Shown here: one piece after another, positions 19,801 through 28,353 of the stretch
Numbering within the stretch: the first letter of the stretch is position 1
Layout of the letters: each line of letters begins with the position of its first letter
Origin: Calditrichota bacterium
Lineage (GTDB): Bacteria > Zhuqueibacterota > Zhuqueibacteria > Thermofontimicrobiales > Thermofontimicrobiaceae
DNA: 64,000 bases
Assembly (NCBI GenBank): GCA_013152715.1
Contig: JAADFU010000125.1
Coordinates: forward strand, 48,450-112,449
Direction of reading: 5' to 3'
Position numbers and translations under genes: made by a program
Notes under the pieces: generated by a model
What the model saw: only the letters and a program-made list of their open reading frames with translations
Databases searched by the model: none
Told to the model about the DNA's origin: nothing

Positions 19801-19947
19801 AGCTCCCTGATGATAATGCACCTGAAAATGTGGCGTATCAATGGTGTACCAATTTAACTCGGGATGATTGTACTCCACCAATTGCGCTCGCAAACTCATT
19901 TGCAGCCCAAAGAAAAAAATTAAAAAGAAAAAAAGCGCTCGTTTCAT
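16897..19947 (-). CDS. Metallopeptidase-PD40 propeller-outer membrane barrel fusion
   Basis: About 1016 residues. A signal peptide ends near SLRAQ. Residues about 25-290 hold a peptidase MA-like domain with the zinc motif HEFVH (His125, Glu126, His129) and a likely third ligand Glu185 in NWLAEGVAQF. Residues about 300-610 form a PD40 propeller (PVWSPDGKKFAF, PSWSPDGKKLFY, PQWSPDGKMIIY). The C-terminal 380 residues alternate aromatic and polar strands and end in FYFGVLFGYLD, as in an outer-membrane beta-barrel. The protein should sit in the outer membrane with its peptidase in the periplasm. The ATG at 19947 has GGA upstream; a TTG four codons earlier is less likely. It is 16 bases after the M6-like gene. 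Confidence 0.78.
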   Translation of the reverse strand: MKRALFFFLIFFFGLQMSLRAQLVEYNHPELNWYTIDTPHFQVHYHQGAERTARVVAKIAEDIYPAITTLYDYKPDGKIHFIIRDHDDYSNGAAFYYDNKVEVWASPMDFILRGNHNWLRNVVTHEFVHMISLGAARKLSRKVPALYFQYMGYEPEKNPYVLYGFPHQIVSYPIATTVIPNWLAEGVAQFQVPPLNYDNWDTHRDMILRTAVLENKMLTLSEMGVFGKTSLGNEKLYNHGVALVRYIVNQYGYQALHDLFHEMHKPWRMTINGAIKKVTGISEKELYRNWKEYLQEMYRFRVQSILAHRVVGKPVEDKGLANLFPVWSPDGKKFAFISNRGSDYISISGLFIHDFEKNKTKFIKSGISTIPSWSPDGKKLFYARIAGPNKHGSHYSDLYEYDLKKKKEKRLTKDLRVRYPQVSPDGKRVVLVTAKDGNNQIVVYDLEKKSTQRIFALENGEQIFQPQWSPDGKMIIYNYSTGEGRKLEVLSADGSENLDLIADDNDARDPVFSPDGKSVYFSWDRTGIFNIYSLDLATKKITQWTNVIGGAFTPSVDAQGRLLYSHFNASGYHIALIENPEPVSEKNSEYLAYDDNVLLASRSDLLPQAVQDKIAAAALHYDDSKLPDLKAKPYNLTYGKITFFPRVMVDYGTTKLGTYFYSADILDKYNIFGGFAINRQMDYDLFGVVTYRMFTPTIFLEAYHQTRHHSEEDDWALTPTDTVTTTFNYRYNLTEVDLGMDFKLNDDMNLRTAFVYSHYRARTQPEYKYKGFEFPATKYSYFIGRTLQFKWDYRNVMPMRTSEINPSKGRAVSVTFQQEFNKFINDFKLTKYGTWTEVYDNYNYSKIELDWKEYLTVWGKYNHALNLELIGGWIDRPVHEFFNFFAGGLIGLRGYPFYSIEGRKKIITRTAYRFPIFRHIDYSFFNLYFDKLYAGMFFDYGNAFNEDKINFSHWKKDVGVELRLDAFSFYNFPTRIFVNAAYGLDNYTKIEKFSNLRLDYGKEWRFYFGVLFGYLD

Positions 19948-19963
19948 CAAATATTCCAATAGT

Positions 19964-22900
19964 CTATTTCATCACTGCAATTTTAATGATGACCGTCTCA
20001 GATTTTTTGCTATTTTCCGCGTGCACGCGCGCCAAATAGACGCCGCTCTGCACGTTCGTCAGATCCCAAATCAGTTCGTTGCTGAGTCCGCCAATTCCGG
20101 TCGCGGATATTTCTTTTACCAATTCGCCAGCGGCATCGTAAATGCGAACCGACATCGTCGCGTCGTCTTCGAGATAATAGCGAATTGTAGTTTCTTTGCC
20201 ATCTGCCGGATTGGGATAATTGTAAACTTTTCGTACCGGCATCAATTTTGTTCCACTGGACGGCGCCGGAGTTAAGCTTTTCGCGAAGACAGGGTTGTGA
20301 GAATTGTCTTTCAGAAAATCGCCCCAGAAAAGCAAATCACTGTCAAAATCGTAATTCAGATTCCAGACATAGCCGTAGCCGTCACCGGAACGCGCGATGA
20401 GATTAAATTTATTTCCATCGAGCGAATTGAGAGAAATCACTGCTGCGACGGTGTCGGAAACGGAAAGCGGAAAATCGCTCCGTTTCTCACCCGCAATTGA
20501 AAATGCCGTGATCACTCCGCTCTTTTTGCTGATAAATATTTCCGGGAAATGATCGTTGTCAATATCGGCGATGACCGGTGAGGGATAATAGCCATTCACA
20601 TTGCCAGGCTCGAAAGTCATGGGAAAATTCGTCACGGAAACGCCATTGTACTGAAAAGCAAAAATTTTTCCGCCCCCGGCGAGCACGACGTCGGGATAGC
20701 CGTTGTAATCGACATCTGCGATTGTCGGCGGCGAAAGCGGGCAGTTGGTTTCAATTTTGTCAAAATCGGACAGAACAGAACCATCGCTGCGCAGCACAAA
20801 AATTTTACCGCCTGTCGTCGAAATTACAATTTCCGGACTGCCGTCGCTATTGATGTCCGCCACAGCGGGTCCCTGAAATTCCCCGTCCGCAGAAAGCGAA
20901 CTTTTCCAGACCTGATCGCCTTTTTCGTCCATTCGCAGAACATCGCCGCTGCTGCTCACGACGATCCAATCACTGGAGCCGAAAGGAGTCAGATCAGCGA
21001 GACCGATAATACTTTCGTCTGTGAGTTTCGCGTAGAAAAAATAATTTTCCTTAAAATCGAGCACAAAGACATTCCCGTCACTCAGCCCAAGAGCTATTTG
21101 CGCGACACTGCCGCTGCGAATTAGTGGAGCAGTCATGATCGGCGACATGACTGTTGCGCGGAAAGGTTCGTCGGCGTAACCATCTCCATCCGCATCACGA
21201 GGGTGCCAGACGAAGAGCTCGCCCTCAAGAGAAGCGGCGATGACTTCAGGTATTCCGTCCTGATCCATATCCGCCACAGACGGTGGATACGGAAAATGTT
21301 CATCGGGAACACTGGCGAAAACAGGTAGCGGTACCAGAACTGTGTCGCCGTTCAATTTGACAATTTTCGTTTTTTCATCATTTTCAAAAAAGCTGCTGCC
21401 GTCGCTGTGCCAGGCTAAAATTTTTCCGTTTTCCGTGGCAGCGATCATTTCTTGGCTTCCGTCATGATCCAGGTCAGCCGCGACGATGGGGCTCATGCCG
21501 GAATTTTTTCCCAAAAACACTGGGAATCCGGGACGAAACTTTTTAATTTCCAGCGAAAAAGTCATCACAGAATCCAGATCGCTGAAATTGGTCAGGTAAA
21601 TTCCGCTGCTGGCGCCGGAATAAGCATTGGAATTAGGCATACTTGTCGGCGTGAATCGAACGCTGTCGCTGTCGTTCGCCCAAATGTGATCTTCGTTTTT
21701 GCTCCACCAAAAATCGTAAGCGCTGCCGGCGCTGAAACCGGTGATGCCGAAAAAATTGTAAAAATAACCGATGTCCTGTGCCCCATCGGCTTCAACAACG
21801 TCCACACCGCGGTGGTGCATGTCCGCATTCACGCGATTGCTGGCAAAATTTTGCTCGATGACCTGCTCGTCGATGTGCCAGATGACAATTCCCGAACCGG
21901 GCAGTCCAAAGTCGTACTCGTCGAGATCCACAACTACGCCCAATTTCTGAATGGACGCCGGTAAAATAATATCGCCGTTATCGTTGAATTCGATGCGGTT
22001 GCCAAATTCGTCGTGACCGATGGCAATAGCGCGCGATTTCAGCACATTTCGCTGGCGATTTTCGATCAAAAAATATTCTTTGGCATTGATAGGAATTTTG
22101 TAAATTTTATTGAAATTGGCGGCAAGGGGAGCAGCAACAGGAATATTTTCCCCGGAAAAAATCGTAATCGGTTCTTCCCAGCCGAGAAAAATTTTGCTCC
22201 ACGCGCAAGGTTGTACCGGAATGAAGCCGGAGAAACTGCCTGATCCCTGATCCATGATGCCGAATCGTCCGATACCAGGCCGGCCGCTGTCCGTGTCAAA
22301 CAGATTAGGCAAACCGAGTTGGTGTCCCATCATAATGACTGCCGAGCCCAGCATGGCAATTTCCACGCCGCTCTGGCTTTCGGTCTCCGGCAAAATAATT
22401 CCTTCGGAAACGATATTTTGATCGTTATTGACGCGAATCCCCTCGAAATTGGGTTCGTCTTTGCCAATAGTTTTTTTCAAATCGTTCACATTCAAAAAAA
22501 CCGAAGGAATGTCGCTGGGCGTGGTGTCAAAATCCTGACTGAATTCCGAGCCCACGCCGGCGTGAAAAATAATGTACACATCGAATTGAGAAAAATCGAT
22601 GTCGCTATTTTCATCCGCCGTCTGAATGGCGTCGCGGAAAAGTTCCGCTAATCCCTGGTCTAATGGTTCTTCACCGGCATTGGGATTGTAATATGCCATT
22701 GGCTGCGGCAGAGAATAGGCGCTGTCCTGCTGCTGCGGAAAGACAAAGTAGTTCTCCGCGCCGTCGGAAATTTGCAGCGTCAATTTTCCGCGTGACACAT
22801 TCTCGTAATAATTTTTCAGTGCTTTCAGTTGGTTGATAAAGTAATTGCGATTATGAGGCGGGGAATTTATCACAATCGAATCCGGCTGGGACAAATCAAA

Positions 22901-23155
22901 CAAGCCGTTGCCAGTGGTCGTGCGATCGTTATCCGGCTGAAATTGGACGCGGAGCGCTAAAATTTTCAGCGTATCCGGCAGTTCAGCTTTCAACTGAGGA
23001 GTTTGCCCATTCTCTCCGGAAAAAATATTTTTCACGAATCGCTGAGACAGGCTGCTTTTGTAATAGCGCGGCATTTTTTTTTGTTCATTAGGCCGGCCTG
23101 TGGTGAATGTCAGGAATAAAATGAGCGGCACAAAAAGTAATCGTTTCACACGCAT
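19964..23155 (-). CDS. Secreted M6-like protein with VCBS repeats and type IX sorting domain; peptidase site lost
   Basis: About 1063 residues with a signal peptide. The N-terminal half matches M6 (immune inhibitor A-like) peptidases, including GHQLGLPNLFDTD and GIGRFGIMDQGSG. Where active members have HExxH this one has IMMGH (residues 274-278): the first zinc His and the catalytic Glu are replaced by Ile and Met, which I confirmed in the bases. About five FG-GAP/VCBS repeats follow (VAADLDHDGSQE, VADMDQDGIPE, VADINSDGSPE, IADVDYNGYPD, IADIDNDHFPE). The last 80 residues (NYPNPADGKETTIRYYL to the end) form a FlgD-like type IX sorting domain. Probably a surface-displayed, non-catalytic protein. 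The ATG at 23155 is preferred over an upstream TTG. Confidence 0.85.
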   Translation of the reverse strand: MRVKRLLFVPLILFLTFTTGRPNEQKKMPRYYKSSLSQRFVKNIFSGENGQTPQLKAELPDTLKILALRVQFQPDNDRTTTGNGLFDLSQPDSIVINSPPHNRNYFINQLKALKNYYENVSRGKLTLQISDGAENYFVFPQQQDSAYSLPQPMAYYNPNAGEEPLDQGLAELFRDAIQTADENSDIDFSQFDVYIIFHAGVGSEFSQDFDTTPSDIPSVFLNVNDLKKTIGKDEPNFEGIRVNNDQNIVSEGIILPETESQSGVEIAMLGSAVIMMGHQLGLPNLFDTDSGRPGIGRFGIMDQGSGSFSGFIPVQPCAWSKIFLGWEEPITIFSGENIPVAAPLAANFNKIYKIPINAKEYFLIENRQRNVLKSRAIAIGHDEFGNRIEFNDNGDIILPASIQKLGVVVDLDEYDFGLPGSGIVIWHIDEQVIEQNFASNRVNADMHHRGVDVVEADGAQDIGYFYNFFGITGFSAGSAYDFWWSKNEDHIWANDSDSVRFTPTSMPNSNAYSGASSGIYLTNFSDLDSVMTFSLEIKKFRPGFPVFLGKNSGMSPIVAADLDHDGSQEMIAATENGKILAWHSDGSSFFENDEKTKIVKLNGDTVLVPLPVFASVPDEHFPYPPSVADMDQDGIPEVIAASLEGELFVWHPRDADGDGYADEPFRATVMSPIMTAPLIRSGSVAQIALGLSDGNVFVLDFKENYFFYAKLTDESIIGLADLTPFGSSDWIVVSSSGDVLRMDEKGDQVWKSSLSADGEFQGPAVADINSDGSPEIVISTTGGKIFVLRSDGSVLSDFDKIETNCPLSPPTIADVDYNGYPDVVLAGGGKIFAFQYNGVSVTNFPMTFEPGNVNGYYPSPVIADIDNDHFPEIFISKKSGVITAFSIAGEKRSDFPLSVSDTVAAVISLNSLDGNKFNLIARSGDGYGYVWNLNYDFDSDLLFWGDFLKDNSHNPVFAKSLTPAPSSGTKLMPVRKVYNYPNPADGKETTIRYYLEDDATMSVRIYDAAGELVKEISATGIGGLSNELIWDLTNVQSGVYLARVHAENSKKSETVIIKIAVMK

Positions 23156-23258
23156 ATTTCCGTCGTTCAATTTACATGATTAAAATCCGCAAGCGACGAC
23201 CGCTTGCGGATTCGGCGAATTTTTGGAAAACAAGGAAAATTTCAATCAGTCAATTTCA

Positions 23259-24317
23259 TTAAAAACCGATTTGCATCGTGTAGCGCATGGTATTCGCCAG
23301 CGGGTGTCCCTGTTCCGCGGAGACGTAACTGAAATCAAAGCTGTACAGTGAATATTGAATGCCGGCGCCGAAAGTCAGGTATTTTACCTTTCCTTCTTTG
23401 TCAAAATAGTAGCCGCCGCGCAGGGCGATGAGATTGTTGTAAATATATTCGATGCCAACGGCGCGCGTGATTTTGTCCAGCTCGCGCTGAAAAGGCTCAT
23501 CGTACCAGGACGTAATTATTGCCTCATAAAACGGATCAGCTTGATCGTTTTCGTTTTTAGGCGGAGTGACCAATAATTTGTTGATCTCCGTGGAAAGAGT
23601 CAATTTATTGTATTTTTGATTGATGAGATGAAAAGCAAAACCGGCGCGAAAATTTGTCGGCAGCGGGTCTGCCTGGGCTTCGTCGATGTAAACAATTTTC
23701 GGTCCCATGTTAGTGATTGCCATGCCATATTTGAGGCGATCATTGAGAAAAGGGAAGGTGTACAAAAGACCGACGTCAAAAGAAAAGGCGCTGGCCTGTC
23801 CTGATCCTTTTTGTTGACCGGCGCTGAACGGAGCCAAATTGCTTCTGATGAACCGTAAACCCACGCCAACGGCCAGATCGTCTGTGACGGTTGTCCCGTA
23901 AGTCGCTGCGATGGCGTATTCGCTGCTGAAAAATTTCTCAGTTGGATTGCCAAATTCATCCATCCCTTGATTTTCGCCCATGTTGATGTAAGCGACATTC
24001 ACGCCGATCGTTCCCAGACCTTCGATGCTCATGGTAAATGCCAGGTAATCATAAAACATATCGGAGACAAGTCCCGGCAGCCAATTTACGTGCATGATAG
24101 TGGCTTTTCGGCCGTAAACATAAGCGAGTCCCGCAGGATTGTAGAAAGTTGCATACGGGTCATCGGCGATGGCGACAAACGCATTTCCCATGCCCGCTGC
24201 GCGCGATCCCGGCGCAATCATTAAAAACAAAACCGCAGCTTCGCTCACTGCAAACGCTTGTTGTGCGCCAATGACGATTAGCAATAGCAAAGAAATGATG
24301 ACGATTGAGCGTTTCAT
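23259..24317 (-). CDS. porV: PorV/PorQ-like outer membrane protein
   Basis: About 352 residues: signal peptide ending AQQAFA, then the family's opening block APGSRAAGMGNAFVAIADDP, then ATFYNPAGLA, and beta-barrel strands to the C-terminal aromatic residue (TMQIGF). In the type IX secretion system PorV is the outer-membrane shuttle that carries cargo to the sortase. The gene lies 103 bases upstream of a gene whose product has a type IX-style sorting domain. The ATG at 24317 follows GAGGAGTTTAAC, and the signal peptide begins there. No other type IX genes are in the window, and related UPF0164 proteins of unknown role cannot be excluded. Confidence 0.85.
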   Translation of the reverse strand: MKRSIVIISLLLLIVIGAQQAFAVSEAAVLFLMIAPGSRAAGMGNAFVAIADDPYATFYNPAGLAYVYGRKATIMHVNWLPGLVSDMFYDYLAFTMSIEGLGTIGVNVAYINMGENQGMDEFGNPTEKFFSSEYAIAATYGTTVTDDLAVGVGLRFIRSNLAPFSAGQQKGSGQASAFSFDVGLLYTFPFLNDRLKYGMAITNMGPKIVYIDEAQADPLPTNFRAGFAFHLINQKYNKLTLSTEINKLLVTPPKNENDQADPFYEAIITSWYDEPFQRELDKITRAVGIEYIYNNLIALRGGYYFDKEGKVKYLTFGAGIQYSLYSFDFSYVSAEQGHPLANTMRYTMQIGF

Positions 24318-24754
24318 GTTAAACTCCTCTTGCGAATAAAAAATGAATATTATTGCCTGCTTCAAAAATATCTTTTAAAAAAAATCCGAATGAGAAAGGT
24401 CTCCCCTCCAAAGAGCAAGGCATACCTCCAGCATTCGGAATTTCGCTGCCATTAAAATTCTTACCAATTTAGCCCTGATGTAGATCGTTTCGTAGAAATT
24501 CATTTCCATTAATCTTATCAAAATTCAATTCAATCTCTGATTCCGTATCAAATTCTCTCTATCCTGCCTCCGTTCTCATTCAATTTAACATATTATTTTT
24601 TAATAAAGTTAATAGAAATGCCTCATTTGAAAAGTACAATAATAAAACTTATCTTAAAATTAAAAGTTCCTTTTTCCGCAACAAAGATCAACCCTTTTTG
24701 AAGCTGGAAACTGCAACGGAAATTGATTTGCGGTTTTTGGGAAAAAGGAGACAA
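24318..24754. other. Intergenic region between gcvPA and porV
   Basis: About 437 bases without a gene. It holds a nested hairpin with a T-tail (24385-24439) and an otherwise AT-rich stretch in which the porV promoter may lie. No reading frame of interest was found on either strand. Confidence 0.5.
24385..24439 (-). terminator. Nested hairpin with T-tail upstream of porV (terminator or attenuator)
   Basis: On the minus strand the outer arms TCCGAATG and CATTCGGA enclose inner pairs (AGGT/ACCT and CCT/AGG), and the second outer arm runs directly into eight T residues. It lies 316 bases past the gcvPA stop and 68 bases before the porV start. It could end the gcvPA transcript or act as a leader attenuator for the surface operon. 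Confidence 0.7.
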
Positions 24755-26095
24755 TCAAGAAAAATCCGACAACAATTTTACGAGTAAGTCCATTTCTTCT
24801 CGCGTGCGTTTCTCAGTGACGGCGAGCAAAAGGCCGTTTTTTAGACCATAGTCAAACCGCGATAGATCAATTCCGGCGAATACATTTTTGTCCGCCAGTT
24901 TATCGATAATTGCTGTCGGGGGCGCCGGAGTTCTCACAACAAATTCTTTGAAAAATGGCGCTGAAAAAGCCAGTTCGTAACCTGGCAATTCCTCGATTTG
25001 CTCGGCGAGATAGTGACTATTTTGCAGGCACAACTCCGCCACTTCTCGAATGCCCTGCTTGCCCATGAGAGCCAGATAAACAGTCGCCGCGAGAGCATTG
25101 AGCGCCTCGTTGCTGCAAATATTGGATGTAGCTTTATCCCGGCGGATGTGCTGTTCCCGCGCCTGAAAGGTCAACACAAAACCGCGCCTGCCCTGCTGGT
25201 CGGTCGTGGCGCCGGCGATTCTACCGGGCATCTTGCGGATGAATTTTTGTTTGGACGCAAACAAGCCGAGATAAGGGCCTCCGAAATTCAGGCTATTTCC
25301 CAAACTCTGCCCTTCACCTGTTGCAATATCCGTATCGTACGCGCCAGGAGGTTCCAGTAGCCCCAACGAAATCGGATCGTTGGAAGTGATGAAAAGGGAC
25401 TGGTTTTCGTGCGCCAAACGGCTTATTTCATCGACATCTTCGAGAAATCCCAAAAAATTCGGATGTTCAACGAGAACGGCCGCTGTTCCCGGGTCCAGCT
25501 TCGCGCGCAAATCGCTCAACGACGTCGTTCCGTCCTGCAATTCGACCGTCTGAATGTCAATTTTTTGGCCGTGACAATAAGTGCGAATGATTTGCCGATA
25601 ATAGGGATGAATGCCGCGCGAGACGAGAATTTTTTTCTTTCGTTTTTCAGCTATTGCCATCAACGCCGCTTCTGCTAATGCGGATCCCCCGTCGTACATC
25701 GAGGCGTTAGCGACTTCCATTCCCATTAATTCAGCAATCATGGATTGAAACTCATAAATCGCCTGCAAAGTCCCCTGACTGACTTCCGCCTGATAAGGCG
25801 TGTAGGCGGTGTAAAATTCCGATCGGGAAAGAATATGCCCGACGACGGAAGGGATAAAATGATCGTACGCGCCGCCGCCGAGAAAGCTGATGGCATCAGT
25901 GGCGGCTCGGTTGGATTGCGCTTTTTGCCGCATCGCTTTGACGAGTTCCAATTCGGAAAGCGGATCCGGCAGGTCAAGCTCGCCTTTGAAGCGCAGATTG
26001 TCAGGAATATTTTTGATCAGTTCATCAAAATTTTTCACACCGATGCGTTCCAACATTTTCTTGCGGTCCACGTCGGTATTCGGAATAAAGGGCAT
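24755..26095 (-). CDS. gcvPA: Glycine dehydrogenase (decarboxylating) subunit 1
   Basis: A 446-residue N-terminal half of the split P protein. It opens with FIPNTDVDRKKMLERIGV and contains FLGGGAYDHFIPSVV, YTPYQAEVSQGTLQAIYEFQ, NFGGPYLGL and ATSNICSNEAL, all typical of GcvPA. With GcvPB it decarboxylates glycine and passes the aminomethyl group to lipoyl-GcvH in the cytoplasm. The PLP lysine is on GcvPB, which is not encoded next to it: the next gene downstream is porV. It starts with ATG behind GGGAG. The gap to gcvH is 484 bases, so it may have its own promoter. Confidence 0.95.
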   Translation of the reverse strand: MPFIPNTDVDRKKMLERIGVKNFDELIKNIPDNLRFKGELDLPDPLSELELVKAMRQKAQSNRAATDAISFLGGGAYDHFIPSVVGHILSRSEFYTAYTPYQAEVSQGTLQAIYEFQSMIAELMGMEVANASMYDGGSALAEAALMAIAEKRKKKILVSRGIHPYYRQIIRTYCHGQKIDIQTVELQDGTTSLSDLRAKLDPGTAAVLVEHPNFLGFLEDVDEISRLAHENQSLFITSNDPISLGLLEPPGAYDTDIATGEGQSLGNSLNFGGPYLGLFASKQKFIRKMPGRIAGATTDQQGRRGFVLTFQAREQHIRRDKATSNICSNEALNALAATVYLALMGKQGIREVAELCLQNSHYLAEQIEELPGYELAFSAPFFKEFVVRTPAPPTAIIDKLADKNVFAGIDLSRFDYGLKNGLLLAVTEKRTREEMDLLVKLLSDFS

Positions 26096-26579
26096 TTTTT
26101 AGCTCCCTAAAGCATTTCAGTTTTTAATTTTCTTCAATCTAAATTCGAATTCAGCGGTCTGGCTCGCTGCAACGCCCGGGAAATACTTTGTGCATTTTTT
26201 AACTCACTTATCAAGTTGAATCTGAACATCCTTCTCCCTTGTCCCTTTCAAAGGGCGGAAACCAGAAAAGTCCCTCTTTGAAGTCGAAGATGCGCTCCTG
26301 GCGTAGGGGATTCAGGGGGATGTTTATTGAATAAATAACATAATTAGTATTGATATTCATAATTTGGCTAAGAGTATTAAAAAAAGTCATTAAAATTTTA
26401 CAACTACCATCAACAAAGTCAAATCGCGGACGCAAAGTTTAAAAAAGCTACACATGAGATCCTGTCATTAAGCGCCTCGTGCGGCACAGCTAAAGCAAAC
26501 ATGCTCCGCCGAATCGCAAAGTGCGGAACGCTCGAAAGGCGGAAAACAAAAAAATATCAAACAGGGGATTTCGTTCAAT
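26096..26579. other. Intergenic region with palindromic filler
   Basis: No gene is supported. At 26247-26282 the arms TTCAAAGGG and CCCTCTTTGAA form a hairpin, followed by GGGGATTCAGGGGGATG, a pattern seen in many dispersed intergenic repeats. A second imperfect hairpin with arms CCGCC/GGCGG lies at about 26503-26545. I looked for a glycine riboswitch ahead of gcvPA and did not find its conserved core. Confidence 0.45.
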
Positions 26580-26957
26580 TTAGCCGATGTGTTTTTGGTA
26601 CGCATCCGCTTTCATCAGATTATCCAGTTCCGACGCCTCGGACAGTTTGATTTTAATCATCCAGCCTTCATCGTAAGGACTGTTGTTAATGAGTTCCGGT
26701 TGATCTTCGAGCGCTGAGTTAATTTCGACGACAACGCCGGAAACGGGAGAAAATAGATCGGATACAGCCTTAACCGCTTCAATAGTGCCAAATGGTTCCA
26801 TCTGTTTCAATTCATCATTCACTTCAGGCAGTTCTACAAAAACAATATCGCCCAGCTCGCTCTGAGCGTAGTCGGTGATGCCAATTGTCGCCACGTCATC
26901 TTCGACGAAAACCCATTCGTGCTCTTCGGTGTACAATAAGTCGTTCGGAACTTCCAT
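26580..26957 (-). CDS. gcvH: Glycine cleavage system H protein
   Basis: A 125-residue lipoyl carrier. The lipoylated lysine is K63 in EAVKAVSDL, preceded by GDIVFVELPEV and followed by SPVSGVVVEIN. It shuttles the aminomethyl group between the P, T and L proteins in the cytoplasm. The start has a strong AAGGAG. It begins 10 bases after the accC stop, so it is probably co-transcribed with the acetyl-CoA carboxylase subunits rather than with gcvPA. No gcvT or lipoate gene is seen. Confidence 0.96.
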   Translation of the reverse strand: MEVPNDLLYTEEHEWVFVEDDVATIGITDYAQSELGDIVFVELPEVNDELKQMEPFGTIEAVKAVSDLFSPVSGVVVEINSALEDQPELINNSPYDEGWMIKIKLSEASELDNLMKADAYQKHIG

Positions 26958-26967
26958 TCTTATCTCC

Positions 26968-28323
26968 TTATTTTTGGTTATTTTTTAAGAAGTGAGTTTC
27001 GATAAATTTTGTGTCAAAATCGCCTTTGAGAAAGTGTTCATTTTCGAGTACCTTTTTGTGAAAGGGAATCGTAGTAGCGACGCCTTCGATGATGAATTCT
27101 TCCAAAGCGCGTTTCATGCGCCCGATTGCTTCAGAGCGATCTTTCCCGTTGGTAATCACTTTGGCGATCAGCGAATCGTAATATGGCGGAATGACGTATT
27201 GCGCGTACGCATGAGTGTCCACCCGAACGCCCGGCCCGCCGGGAATGTGAAACGATGTGATCTTTCCCGGACTGGGGCGAAAATCTTTGTCCGGGTCTTC
27301 CGCGTTAATCCGACACTCGATGGCGTGGCCGCGCAACTTAAAATCTTTAATCACATTTTCGATTTTTTCGCCGGCGGCAAGCATGATTTGACGCTTCAGT
27401 AAATCCATGCCTAAAACCATTTCCGTGACCGGATGTTCCACTTGAATTCGCGTGTTCATCTCCATGAAAAAAAAGCGACCATCCGCGTCGAGTAGAAATT
27501 CAACAGTGCCGGCGCTTTCGTAGTTGACGCTCTCGGCGCCGCGCACAGCCGCATCTTGCAATTTCGCACGCAGTTTTTCATTCACAGCCGGAGACGGCGA
27601 TTCTTCAATTAATTTCTGATGTTTGCGCTGAATGGAACATTCCCGCTCGCCGAGCGCCACGACTGTTCCGTAGTGATCGCCGATAATTTGTACTTCGATG
27701 TGGCGCGGATTTTCAAAAAATTTTTCCAGGTACAGACCGGCGTTGCCGAAAGCGGCGTCTGCTTCGTTGCTGGCGGTGACAAAAGCGCGCTCCAGTTCTT
27801 TTTTTTCGCGAACGATACGCATACCGCGGCCGCCACCGCCCGCCGTCGCTTTCAAAATGACGGGGTAGCCGATTTTTTCCGCTGCTTTTTCCGCCGTGAC
27901 AAGATCTTGCAATAGGCCTTCGCTGCCGGGGATGGTTGGCACGCCGGCCTCTTTCATTTTTGCTTTGGCAAAAGCTTTGTCACCCATGTTGGCGATCATG
28001 TCAGAAGACGGGCCAATGAACTTAATATTACAACTTTCGCAGATATCGGCAAACTGAGCGTTTTCAGCAAGGAAACCATAGCCCGGATGAATCGCCTCGG
28101 CGTTGGTGATTTCCGCGGCGCTGATAATTCTGGGAATATTCAGATAGCTTTCATTGCTGGGGCCAGGACCTATTTTCACAACTTCGTCGGCAAAACGCAC
28201 GTGAAGCGAATTTTCGTCCGCATCAGAATAGACGGCGACAGTCGCAATCCCCAATTCTTTGCACGCGCGAATAATTCGCAGAGCGATTTCGCCTCGGTTG
28301 GCAATTAATATTTTTTTAAACAA
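26968..28323 (-). CDS. accC: Acetyl-CoA carboxylase, biotin carboxylase subunit
   Basis: A 451-residue ATP-grasp enzyme that carboxylates biotin on AccB using bicarbonate and ATP, the first step of fatty acid synthesis. Key parts are [15 protein letters not shown], the ATP-binding Gly loop [25 protein letters not shown], and [14 protein letters not shown] with active-site Arg and Glu. Length is normal. The start codon is TTG with GGAG about 10 bases upstream. It follows accB by 30 bases. A pyruvate or propionyl-CoA carboxylase subunit is less likely given the adjacent short BCCP. Confidence 0.95.
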   Translation of the reverse strand: MFKKILIANRGEIALRIIRACKELGIATVAVYSDADENSLHVRFADEVVKIGPGPSNESYLNIPRIISAAEITNAEAIHPGYGFLAENAQFADICESCNIKFIGPSSDMIANMGDKAFAKAKMKEAGVPTIPGSEGLLQDLVTAEKAAEKIGYPVILKATAGGGGRGMRIVREKKELERAFVTASNEADAAFGNAGLYLEKFFENPRHIEVQIIGDHYGTVVALGERECSIQRKHQKLIEESPSPAVNEKLRAKLQDAAVRGAESVNYESAGTVEFLLDADGRFFFMEMNTRIQVEHPVTEMVLGMDLLKRQIMLAAGEKIENVIKDFKLRGHAIECRINAEDPDKDFRPSPGKITSFHIPGGPGVRVDTHAYAQYVIPPYYDSLIAKVITNGKDRSEAIGRMKRALEEFIIEGVATTIPFHKKVLENEHFLKGDFDTKFIETHFLKNNQK

Positions 28324-28353
28324 AGCGCTGTTTCTCCGGTTTTGCGATAGAGA

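Noticed and set aside
10036..24443. Shared 13-mer GCATTCGGAATTT at 10036 and 24431, with a near match at 58701
   Set aside because: In a 64-kb window dozens of 13-base matches are expected by chance, so no repeat family is claimed.
26211..26435. 74-codon minus-strand frame between gcvPA and gcvH
   Set aside because: It is made of palindromic filler repeat (GGGGATTCAGGGGGATG region) and has no start signal.
26096..26579. Possible glycine riboswitch ahead of gcvPA
   Set aside because: The conserved core of the glycine aptamer was not found on the minus strand in this gap.
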